In this document: positions 23,901-35,634 of the stretch, piece by piece | Position numbering within the stretch: position 1 is the stretch's first letter | Layout of the letters: every line of letters begins with the position of its first letter | From: Sarcocystis neurona | Lineage: Eukaryota; Apicomplexa; Conoidasida; Eucoccidiorida; Sarcocystidae | Assembly: GCA_000727475.1 (NCBI GenBank) | Contig: KL647311.1 | Location: forward strand, 802,110-866,109 | Reading direction: 5' to 3' | Length of the DNA stretch: 64,000 bases | The notes under the pieces: model-generated | Seen by the model: the letters and a program-made list of their open reading frames with translations, nothing else | Databases searched by the model: none | Told to the model about the DNA's origin: nothing | Made by a program: the position numbers and the translations under genes

Positions 23901-24840
23901 ATACAAGTTAAACTGAGTACGCGCCAGGTAGGAAGCACATTCACTGACGTAGAGGGAGTGGTGTTACATTTGGGACAAAGCTTCATAACTAACAAGTATC
24001 CACCGTAGTCGGGGAAGCAGCAGCAGAGCAAAGTACGGTTTAAAAAAGCATGCGGTGGTGAAATTGACACGACGCGTGGATAAGAGGAATCCTCACAAAC
24101 AGAACTTTTTCGCAGGTGGTGAAGGTAGCAGTGCGAGTGCAGGAAAGAAATGGTACAAGGAATGCTGTATACATGTAAATGAAACTAGCCGCGCAGGTGT
24201 ACACAGGAATTCGCAAATCTTTATCACGTGCTTGACACCGCATATATGCGCTAACTCGTAGAAACGCGTGTATCTCTGAATACGTGTGCGTGTCCACTTA
24301 CGGACGTACAAGGTTATATACACGTAAAATCACGTCCAAGCATGTGCAACAATAGGCGGAAAAGCTTACACAGTCAACGGCAGCAAGAGGAGAAGCTGGT
24401 GGGCAGAAGTGAGCATGTTGCACGTGCAAACGAAGCCTGATGTTTCATCCGCGTAGGGACACTGTTACAGGCACTTCCAGCTTCGCTATTCCAGGAAGCA
24501 GGAATATAAAACAGGCAGATGCACTCGCCCGAGCACACGTATACGTATATACATCCCAGGGAGAGCAAGAAACGTGCGCAAATATATATATATATATATG
24601 TGCACATGCTGTTCCATCCTGAACGCCGAGAGAGACTGTGGCCCCAGATTCAGCAAGGATGGGATAGACCTCTAATTATACGGCAAAACGTTTGGGCGCA
24701 AAAGCGGCAACGTACGCACAAAGTGGACACGCATGTTGACCTACACACACACATACACCGGTCTATCCACCGGTGGTTGTGCCTGTGCGCATACGTACGT
24801 CTACGTGTCACTGTGGATGTATACATGTACAAGTGTGTAT
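17916..24840. other. Region without a confident gene
   Basis: Contains isolated exon-like pieces. On the plus strand: 19160-19205, with acceptor and gtacaa donor and charged text (EEKRSTLQDPESRE), and 19830-19909, after cccctgcag, ending in a stop (ITSDADAFDGG...). On the minus strand, about 22757-22673 follows acceptor cgcctgcag and ends in a stop. 22.6-23.4 kb is more GC-rich and probably holds exons. None could be joined into a phase-consistent gene or assigned to a family. Confidence 0.35.
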
Positions 24841-27800
24841 TCACGTGTGTTGTCTACGCGTTTGAGAGCCCCAACGTAGATTTGTTTTGGCGGCAAGTGT
24901 GTATGTGTGTGCGCAGGTGTACCACATACAAACATAGTCGTTTTTTACCTGTTCACCCAATAGCGTTGGATACGGAAGATTGTTCTCCTTGAGGTATGTA
25001 ATGTTCCATTGCTTCTTCGCGTAGCGTGTGCCTGAAGTGTAAGTATTATGGCCAGCACACGTCCTTTTCGAAAGGTATTACGGATACATAATACACCGCA
25101 GTAGCTCTTTCTGCAAACTACAGCTGTATACAAGTGAATATCTGGAACCTTTTTAAAGGTGACCGCCGACGTTGGTATGAATATTTGTGTATCGTCGAGA
25201 GACGCGCAAAAATTCACCACATTGTTTCGTTCGAGCGCCCGAAAACATGGCCGTATACACAGGCGAGCACACCACATTCTATGTGATCTATTTATTAGCT
25301 GTACACCACAGATATGAACAAGAAACGTAAGCACCAGCACCGCCGAGAGGCTGCGGACAAATGCGTACGTCCGCATCCGTGTACACGTGTACGCGTGTAC
25401 TCAGGCATTCGCGCCAAAGGCTCAGAGGTGTGCGTGTACGCAAGCAGCGTCCAAAGGCTGATGCACGGGGCGTACTCATACGTATTATGTGTGAAAAGTG
25501 CATACCACGTAAGCATGTGGAGTATCTGAACAGTGTGTAATCATACGTGCACACAACCTCCTGAATGCACGCAGAGAGACCCCACTGTAATTTGTCATAA
25601 ACAGTTCGCTCAAGCACCCCAGCACGCCGCTCACAATACTGCTTACATATCCGTACAAAGTGGTGGCATATATGTGTGTCCGTGGACACAAGCGGATCTG
25701 AGCGCTTTTTCAACATGTCGTCCATCTACTAACAGAGGACCCCATGCACCATTCCACTTGGATGCGGAGAAGATGCTAGGGTGGGCAAGGTGTTCGTACG
25801 CAAGATGGCCCATGAAAAAGTCTTGCAAAGCTAGTTATATAAATGTCCGTGCGTAGTGTACACGTCTGTAGACGTCTGGTACACAAGTCGCCGACGTACA
25901 AAAGCAGTTGACTCTCGCTAACGAAGGCTGGCCGCATACAGGGATATACACAAGTATCTACACGCACGTGAAGAATGGTCACACACGTGTACTTACAGAT
26001 AGGCACGTAGGGAGTTGTCACATAGAGAGCGCCGGTACTCCTGCTTTACACTGCCTGATTGAAGCGTCGTGGTCACCTGAAAAAAACTTAGGAACTGTGC
26101 TGCGTGCCTGTCATTCGCTGCAGTTTACCGACCTCAGTGCATTTCTCCACACAGATAGTATGGTGCGTAGCTGGAGAGGACGTGGTGCCTATGTTCAGTC
26201 TACAGAGCCAAGCACTATGACGACCTCTTGGACTTGCGAGAACTCAGGTGTGTCCGTAGAATGTCACAGTAAAAACGTCGATGGCGTCGATATAGAGTCT
26301 GTTGTGAAGAGAGGTGCGTCCGACAGAGACGTCGGCAACAGGCGTGGGCTTGCGCAGACGCGGGTGATTACGTGTCTGGTTCAAAACATGTAGTATACAA
26401 GTAGGCTGTGGAAGACTGGAGCAACTATACCCAGGGAAGTACTTGTGCGTACATCGAGAATAAGACACCCAACACGTTCGGACATGTGTAGAGTTCGGCA
26501 CTGATGGCTTTCTGTCATTTCATCCGTGCTATCCACCTCGCGGCAATAAGGCACCGCAGCAGCAGCACTCCCTCCTTGATATAATATGCAGTGTGCGTAC
26601 ACATATATATGTTATACCCATACACGCACGTGTTTATCTACAACTGTTCACTTCTTCCACAAACAGTAATACACGCACACACGTACAGATGCCCTTGCCT
26701 TCGAGAAGGTTTACACAACCTGTGCACCGGTGCAGGACAAGAGGAAAACGCCTCGTGTAGAAATTTGGCAAAGAGCGTTTTCTCTTGCTATTACCTAGAT
26801 CGCAGAGTATTGTGCAGATGCGATGCCCCGGTCCCAGGCGAGCGGCAAGGCGCACTGCAGCCGCCAAGTTCACCCCGCTACTCATACCTACTGCTAGGCC
26901 TTCCTGTTGGAGAATCGAGAGTCAATAAAAGAAATGTAGGCAGGTAGTAGGTAAACACACACGTATTTGTGAGACGCAGAAGACAGTATATTTGTCCGAC
27001 AAGCGGATGAAGAGAGAAGGGAGAAAAAGGATCAAGTCTTTTGTTATGCGATTTGAGGCCGTCAAGTGACAAACAAAAAAGTCAATTTATGCAGAGAACA
27101 GCGGCATTCTTGGGCGCTGATCTGAAGGAAATGGACGGCCGCCACGGTCCTTTTTTTACCGGTGTGATACACGTATGCAGAGGACGGATATGCCTACACC
27201 AGACAGAAGAGTACTTCTCATAAAGTAGGAAACAGTCGTGGATGAATCCGGACGAACCAGCACCCTGTCATTTACTAAGCAGGAGTATACATATGACTGT
27301 ACTGCGGAAAAAAAGGATAGAGCCTCCTCGTACAGAAAACACATTTTCCTCTGTCCGTACGTGTGAACATATGTATAAACGTGTGTAAAAAACATTTCTC
27401 TCTCTACATATGAAAACCTACACATATATATGTATAAGTTTATACAAAGCCGCTGATCGGCGTCACTTCTGAAACCAGCAGGCAGAAGAAGACCGGTTCC
27501 ACTTGTACACGTGTGTATGGGTATTCACACGAGATGAGTTCAAGGTGCCCCTCCACGTCCTTCGCATGGAAGAGGAGCCCTTTCAACTTATACGCACAGA
27601 AATATATTTGTATAAATACATGACGAAATATGTTCGCACGAGAGGTTACTGCAAGCCGTGTTGCACGCCCCGTGGACGCCAGCAGCCACAAAGGCGGGAA
27701 GGACATCTACAAGGGGAGACGCAGGGAGGAATAACGTGTGTCGTGAGGAGACAGACAGACAGGAAAACAGTGAGACAAGCAGATAGACGGAGAGAGGCAC

Positions 27801-30800
27801 AGTCAGATCCACCTGTTCTAAGACCGAAAGACCAGTGCTTCTCGCCAGATAGATCTACCTCTGAACAAGCAGGAAATAGGTAGACAGAGACACGGCCATG
27901 GGAATGCGTGAAGACGCAGGTTGACTCTTCATGCAGATGTGATTTATTTGTGAGGCGAGCGGTAAGTTCTGTAGCTTTGGAAAAAAGCTTCACTGTGTCC
28001 CACACTAATCCTGGGCAGGGAATTGCTTGCTCTTTCTCGGCAAATTGGCGTTACAATACCATCTCATTTGGGTGCGACATAACGGACGGCAAGCTGTTTC
28101 AGCCGTCCCCGGTCATTCACTCGTCACAAAACCACACACACATATCCGCGTGCGTTTACGTATGTGTAAATATATGTGTAGGTACATAGACAGGAAGACA
28201 TATATGTGTGGATACATATATACGCTTATGTGTACATATATATATATATTCATACACTCACACATACGTGATAGCACTACTGTGTATACCGACGAGTGCA
28301 CGCGTGTGTGTAGGCATCTTATAAATGCTTGATCACGCCTACACGTACCAACTGACACGCACACTCGTGTGTTTACAGTTCGAACAAGAACTACAGCAGC
28401 AGCAAGTGCATTTTGCTGTGCAAAAGTACACATTAAAGGCGCCTGTATTTTGTAGTTAAACACTTTGGAATACGCAGCTCGGGAGTCCCCCATCGACCAG
28501 TGACGGCAGGCACACGACGGACCGAGAGTACCGGCAAGCACGAAGGCTTTTGTCAAAGTTATAACCTTTTTCGTGAAGGCCGACTAGTTATCTTTTGTCA
28601 TGCCAGCAAGTCCTACGTAATTCTTACAGGGCCCGAAACCAAAACAGTCTGCACAGAGTTACTTATACGATTAGTGCTTACTCGTGGGTCACACACTATA
28701 ATAACGACAGTCGCTTCGTAGCAGCACATCACGCAAGTGTCGAACACCTCTGTATCCAACGGCGTGACGTACACATTTGGTGAAGCTTTTTGCGACAGAA
28801 ACTCTTATTAGTCGTAGCACCAAGTCTCCTTTGGCCTTCACGAGGTTACACACGTTTCAGTGTACCCGTCTACCTCCGTTTACCTTTCTACTTGCACTGA
28901 AACATATACACGAACACGCTAAAGCAGTCAGTACGCAACAGTAACCGCACAGCTCTCAGATGCCTTAATCCACTTGTAGATACTTACACACGAACAGGTA
29001 TGTGTCCTGCTACAAGACTGTAGGTACTGGGCTCTAGAAAAGGAATGTGCGTCCTGTATGTGAAGACGTGCAACTCATATGTCTTGCTACATACGTTGGA
29101 GCAACAGAAGAACTTTCCGACTCTCTTTGTGGTGCGATAGCCTATTGGTCTACAAGTATACGTTTTCCCTTTCATTTCAGTCCACCCACCCGTGTGAGTA
29201 CAGTTGATCCTCCGGCAAGCCGGAGAACAACATGTGGTTCTCACTGTTTTCAGTCTGTGTGTTTCTTGAATAGTCCTCCATGGTTGTGGCAGCACCAAGA
29301 ACAAAGCACACTGTGGAGGGCGTGTACCAATACCGGTACAAGTCTAGCAGATTTTGAAGTCACCAACTACCGACCGAGTCTCCACGAGGAGGTAAAACGG
29401 CCATATACATATCTTTACACATACACATATGTATACATGTGCAAATGCAAACGCGCATCTAGCGGGAACTGTGCACATACTGCCGTGTGAAGACGGAGAA
29501 TTTTATGTGTGGGAAGGCACTAGTGAGCATCCACACGTCTCGGCTGCACGGAGCTACTAAAGAGGCGCTTTATGTCCTGTTGGTGGCGTAAGAGTGGGGC
29601 GTCCGCACTCACGTGTTCGAGCAAAGAATGAGTCCACCCGAGAGATTCCTCATCGGGAATTTCAAACGCGACGTCCGGCTGAAAGTCTTGCAGCTGGCCA
29701 GTTATTCTGCCTTGCCCTTTCGTACGGACACGAGGGACACGGGGAGAGCAACACTAGATCCACTATCGCGTGAATTTTGTCACATGTACACACTGTTGAG
29801 AACACATTTGTGTCCCACTGAACGCTGCGGCAGTCTTCCTCTACGGTGTCACGGGAGAAATATAGACGAGAGTGAAACATCAGTGCTCAGCATCAGTCAG
29901 CTGCAGGTCAGCGACACATATTGTCACCAACCCTGTTGTGCGCGTGCATACGCCTAACCCGGTACGTGATAAATATTTGTACATACAGCTTCAGACATGT
30001 ACAAGCTGTAACTTTACAGAGACACACACACACACACACACAGTCACACATATACAAGGATGTATATCCATGTCGACGCACTTCCAGTTCACTCCATATA
30101 GACAGTGCACACAAACAAGTCGTACACAAAATATACGTCTGTCATCCTCTTTGCCGTACAAATGTATATACGTAGGGTACTACACATATATATATACATA
30201 TGTATAATTAGTGGTGTAGACTTCTCCAGGGTAGACACCGTATGAGTATATGTGCACAGTTGCATACATGTGTATGAACGGTACACGTGTTCAGTACGAG
30301 CATTTCCTCCAACGTACTGGTGCACAGATATATTTGCGTGCCCGTCCTCCGCATCCGTACCAAAAACAAAATTCACATAGACTGCTATGGGTGCAGTCAC
30401 CGGTTGTATGTGGCTACGTATATACATATGCAACATACACACATATGGGTATATACATACGTTTGTGTGTGTGTATTTGTGCGTAGAAGTAGTGCGTAGA
30501 CGTGCGCGTCTACAGGTTGACCGAGGAAAGACAAAACTAGAATATATTGTTCACGGAAGCTGATTTAGAGTATTACTCGTCACCCGGAAGACACTTATTT
30601 CTCCCGCGCATAGCGCCGATTGCCTGCATCTACGATTTGCTGTTGGCTTCTGTGTTGCACGTGTAGAGTACGGTTTTAAGAGGACGGCGGCAGCACACCG
30701 CTTACGATGACTTCAACGGCTGAGACACATATAGACGTACAGTTGAATGCGCCTGTACCTTTACACATATTTGTGTATGTCTCCTACGTGTCCTCAAAAA

Positions 30801-33800
30801 TTTCTACTTGTTAGCCGGCTACACCTGTCCATAGCGCCACGTGAGTAGCTTGCCTATATTTTCCACGATTGAGGATCCCTCCGCCCTGAGTTGACCCTCC
30901 GTGAAATATCTGTAGAGTGCGGACCCGGGAATGTCGGCGAGGGCAATTTGAATTTTGCTCGATTTAGAGCGCAGGTACTCCGAAACCCCTGCAATGGTCC
31001 CCCCGGTGCCAACTGCTGACACGAAGCCATCTATGCGCCCATCCATTTGCTCCCTGTGCCCACAGAATGGTAAAGATGCACGAATTTTCAATGCCAGCGT
31101 TTACGAGCGTGCTTGTGTACCATTGTCTTCTTTGTGTGTACGAAGGGATGTGCGAATAGGTGTACGGCTTCTGGCGACGGCCGAAAGTGGCGGGCTATCT
31201 CCACAAGCGTGAGGATGCTTAGAATAGCGACGCAGGCTACTACTGCGAGTTTCCCCAAAAGAACACACACCTACCAATATTCATATGTTTACGTGTGTAT
31301 AGTCAGCCGGCGAGTGTCTACGCAAGTGCTCAGGAGGTTTGATGAGACTACGTGAATGAGGTACCCGTTGAAGACGCACACTCCTTCAGTCTCCTGCTCT
31401 TGCTTCGCTCAATACCGTCAGCGGTCAGTCTCAAGATAACAGGTTTAGTCTATTGTGTTTTGTACGGAGTTGCATTTTGCCTCACCAGATCTCAGGCCCT
31501 GTTGTCTCGACGTGAGATAGCTTGTTGGCCTGAAGGAACGTATCAGCGACCCATCAACAAAGCGAAAACTGCTGCGGGCGAAAACCTGAGTATGTGCCCG
31601 GAGTCAAGCGACGCCTTTCGTTAACTGACTAACTGCGTTGGCATTTACTAATGAAAGAACCTGACTGTGAACAGGGGCTGCATATTCTCGTTGAGTCGTT
31701 GAACACTTGTTGTACCTCTGTTACACGGGACGACACTACACCTCACAGAGGATGCTGATGACCTTTCGATTGATAGAATGCTTCTCGTAACATACGCGCC
31801 GATGTACACCTACAGGAAGAGGTAAATCACCTCCGTGCGTATGTGAAACTGCGGACACCTTTGTGTACACACACGAGTGTATCAATTTTTCCCACGACTT
31901 GGAACTTCAAGCAACTCGAGATTTTTTCGTAGTGCCCTTCGGACAGTTCCTGTCTTACTGTGACGGTGCGAATAGCAAACCTATTTTCTGCAGGCGGAAT
32001 ATAAACCTGCTTGCCGAAAAACGTTATATACAGACATTTCGTCTACTTGCGTACACGAGAACGCAACCTTTTCCCCCCCCCATGGGTCCGACCTAATATT
32101 ATAGACGGGACCGTACATAGGCCGTATTGAGTGACTAGACGTATCCTCCATAGTGTTTTGCCATGATAACTATGCTGCCACGTTGAACACCCTTGTGCGC
32201 CACACGTTTATTTAGCACCTGAGGCCACACACGTAGGTGGTTACTTGTGTACTGACGTTCGCAGCAGGACAAACGAAGTATTTACAGTGCACAGGGGTCC
32301 GAGTGCTCTCATGTGAACATATAAACTATATGGGTATCCACGAAGTACGTACGTGTGCTAAACGTGTGACTGGAACAGCTGCAGAACGTGTCCCAGGTTT
32401 GGCACCAGTGCCTTTAATGAATCTCTGAAGACGCAAGTCTCAGTACGTGGATGCAGGAAGCGTGGAAGGCTTCCGGTGTAGTTGTAGCGTCACTTTATAG
32501 TTTTCTTGTACCTGCACTTAGACAGACGGCAAGACAGACACGTCTGCGAGCCTTTATTTTTCTTTAAAATAGATGTGGTCAGGGAGATACACGGTGTCTC
32601 GTAGGTGTTCTGGTACGTCGCGTCAGTCTCTCTGCCAGTCCCTCGGCCTGTGTCTCGTTCTCTGTGCTAGCTGCACTGCAGAAATTCAGCTGAACTCACG
32701 AGGTTGTCGAACTGAGCGCCCCAGCTGGCATTTAAAACATTGGCAAGGCGCCCAGAAAATACTACGAAGTGGTCCGGGTGCCACACTTTCTGAAATGGGA
32801 CTTCCACCACCAAAGCGCCGCACACTTTGAGCATGTCCTGCGAGTGCAAAAGCAAATGACCTTCGTGTGTACACACAAATGAGAGTGTTGAAGAAGAGGG
32901 AGAGCAAGAAGCAAGACACATCTCCTATGTCTTCGCTGCTTGCTTCCTGATAGTTAAACTCAGGTGGAAGCATTTCAGATAATTCACGACGCAGCACTCC
33001 CCCCTTTTTTCTGTTCCCTGCGTGCACGCTTCTGATCTACGCGTGCAACTGTGTTTTTCCTTTCTTCTCCCCAGACTGAACAATACGTTTTGAAGATATG
33101 TGTCTATTGAAACCAGCGTATGAAGTTGCACGCGAGGCCGGACCCACACACCGCAGCTTTCATTACAAAACAACGTACGCACGAGCGTATGGCGACGTAA
33201 GCAGAAAAGGGCGTATGTGTATGCGTCGAACCTCAAACCGTAGTAGCTTCTGCATTCATAAGTCTTTGCGAGTTTATACAAATGGGATGTGTTCGAGAAA
33301 GTGTAACGCCCCATTCACGTCTACACAGAAAGGTGCGGATCTACGAAGAGGGAAACGAGTCCGATGCACTCGTGTGCCACTGTCGAATACCTTCTTATCC
33401 TGCGTCTGATTATCCGGCATCACGCAGACAACCCGGTATCCTTTTTCCTTGGAGGCCAGCGCCAGACCAATTGCCGTGTTGCCTGCAGACCCCTCTACAA
33501 TCCACGGATGTGAAGGAGAGAGCGTGCCTGTGGAAGCAAGGGCACAGACCTTCGGACTCTGGCTGCTGCCTTGCCCACTTCAGAGAGACAACAGTGCACA
33601 CAGACTTATCGAGACCAACACGTCAATGTCTTCGCCTAGTGCCAATGAAGCATATGATACACGTACAGATGTGCGCATGCAAGTTCAAATATATTTACGT
33701 CTGCGCTCATACACATATACATATGTACAGAGAGAGCGAAAGACGTGCGCTACTAAGCGCGACGCAGGCGACACCAAGGTAAAGGTGCATCGTGTGTCCT

Positions 33801-34660
33801 GCAAAATGCAGTCCTGGACCACCCTTTACGACGGCGGCACATAACTGGGCCAACACAATAATGACATCCTGGATTTGGACGTCTGCTACGAGTGTCGGAG
33901 CTGCTGCGTAGCGCTGCACAGCACTGCTTTTATCTAAGGGGGGAGGGATAACCCGACCTTTACCTTTCTGTTCGGCTTGCTCGATGATATATTTTGCGGG
34001 CCGATCCTTCACTGACCCGCCGGGGTTGTTGAATTCACATTTTCCATATATTTCGCACCGTGAGGCTGCACTTGCATGACGCAGATATATGAGCGGGGTG
34101 TAGCCAACTGCGTCAAGAAAGTTCTCGCAGACTCTCGCCAGCGCATTTTGTCCACCAAGTGCCCCCTTGGCGCGTATCTGCTCCTTTCTTCTCTTCTTCG
34201 ACTTTTTTGGAGACTTCGGAGGAGGCGGGTTAATTACGACGTCTCCAGGAGAATTAAGTTCAATTGGCTCACCTCTAGCTTTCACATCTGTCCTGCGCTT
34301 AGCCGCTTTAGGTGAGCCTCCGTGCGCAGTAACTCCAACTTTCTCATCTTCTCTGATATTAGTCGCTTTAGATGAGCTTCCATGCACAGCGAACGTCCGC
34401 GTGTCCGTGGAAGACACGTTTGCGTGAGTGTGGATAAGATGTTGCTGAACACGAACAGGACGGGTCTCCGTGCAAAAGCGGGCGAAGCCGCGCAGCGGCA
34501 GTTTCCACAAGTGGTTCAAACTGCACGAAAAAGAGGGCCGGCATAATTTGAATGATGGTCGACGTAGTGTGTGGCACCCTGCCATGTGAAAGAAAAAAGA
34601 ACTTTGGGAGAAGGAGAAAAGGCGCGCAGAGAAATCGCCAGCTATGATGCGTGCTGACAT
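24841..34660 (-). CDS. PLP-dependent cysteine synthase (O-acetylserine sulfhydrylase-like, fungal CS2-type), mitochondrial-type presequence
   Basis: Beta-family PLP enzyme expected to make cysteine from an activated serine and sulfide. Exons (minus): 34660-33964, 33527-33391, 32837-32700, 31529-31486 (44 nt), 31053-30854, 29716-29613, 26903-26795, 25031-24949. All phases agree; the sum is 504 codons. Motifs: VGYTPLIYLRH; NNPGGSVKDR with the PLP-binding Lys at about 218; EGSAGNTAIGLAL (244-256), the substrate loop; [31 protein letters not shown] (352-362), the phosphate-cup loop; IGQGRITGQL; GMSSGVNLAAA; CDLGTRYAKKQW near the end. These match the fungal/CS2 branch rather than cystathionine beta-synthase, and no haem or CBS domains are present. 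Residues 26-80 are Arg/Ser-rich with almost no acid, suggesting mitochondrial import; about 75 further disordered residues follow. After 24949 the frame either uses donor CAG|gtaaaa to an unseen exon or reads on 35 residues to a stop at 24841. Intron 5 has a GC donor. The second Met (34585) is an alternative start. Confidence 0.88.
26904..29612 (-). other. Intron 6 of the cysteine synthase
   Basis: Runs from donor CAC|gtgagt to acceptor ccaacag|GAAGGC. 2.7 kb, with TATG microsatellite around 28150-28260. Open frames here on either strand are short and lack motifs. No nested gene is supported. Confidence 0.6.
31486..31529 (-). other. 44-nt microexon of the cysteine synthase
   Basis: Acceptor ccttcag, exon encoding [14 protein letters not shown] plus TG, donor gtgagg. 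It restores the conserved segment between QFDNL and EQMDGRIDG that is missing if neighbouring exons are joined directly, and its phases (0 in, 2 out) are the only ones that fit. Confidence 0.85.
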
Positions 34661-35634
34661 CTCGATTTTTTGCGCTAGCAGAGCTTTCCTTCAGAGGCAC
34701 TTGCAAATTCGTTGTGTGCCTTGACTACTGCAAAGAGAAAATCCGAGAACCTCTGCACGACACAGATGCCGCAACGGTGATCAAAGGTGCGTCCTAACAC
34801 AGGAATACGGGAGGGTTTTGCAAAGTGCAGCCAGCACGTTTCATGACCAAGTAGCGAGAGCCGCTAGGTAGCCGCCACGAGGACGCTCACACCGTGCGCT
34901 TGGCTGCAAGGGGTATTCTCGCTTATTCGCGGTTACACGCTCGACATATAACTCGAGGTTTGTTGGGCTCCCTTTGCTCCAAGCGCCTGTATATACGGCT
35001 GCACTTCCCCGCATACCCTCCATTTCTTTCGCGTTCTCTCGTCTCTCCAGACGCGTCGGCGACGATGTCTGACGTCGAAGATTCGGTGGCAAGTCATTAG
35101 ATTCGAGTCCCTTTTTTTTTAGAAAAAAATGCTTGCCGAAAAAACACGAACCGCATGGGAATAAATGAATTATATGTAACGTCCACGAGGGACGATTTTC
35201 CCGTAGACAAGTTACACGGCATGCAAACACACCCGTTCGTCATGGGATGGGCTGGTGATGCTAGACATCATGTGCCTGCGACAGCTCTTCTCACCGTTGT
35301 CTGAGAAGAAATCCACATTTTGATAATGCGAGTGCTTCCCGGCCACGCAGGCACCCGCGTGAATGGCACGTCAGCGACAACGCTCTAAACACGAAGACAT
35401 TCAACGCGAACCTCCGTAGACGAAGTCTTTAAAGCCTTGTTGACAGCACCGGGCCGCACGGCATACACCGTGGTACCGATTGTCTTCTGTACTCTGTAGC
35501 CATGACAATCTGGTTTGACGGTCCGCTCCATCAGGAAGGCAGCTAGAGTCCGGCGGATGCCTGCATCTTCCCTAAGACGAGCTGTCCTTTCACATAGCTC
35601 AGTCGTCTGTTGCACACTTCAAGTAGCTTCCTCC
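34661..35634. promoter_or_regulatory. Divergent intergenic region (shared promoter candidate)
   Basis: 974 bp between the start of the cysteine synthase (-) and that of the six-pass membrane protein (+). Both 5' untranslated regions and promoters must lie here, unless upstream non-coding exons exist. No TATA box or recognisable apicomplexan motif was identified. The upstream in-frame ATGs of the membrane protein at 35515 and 35557 fall inside it. Confidence 0.5.
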
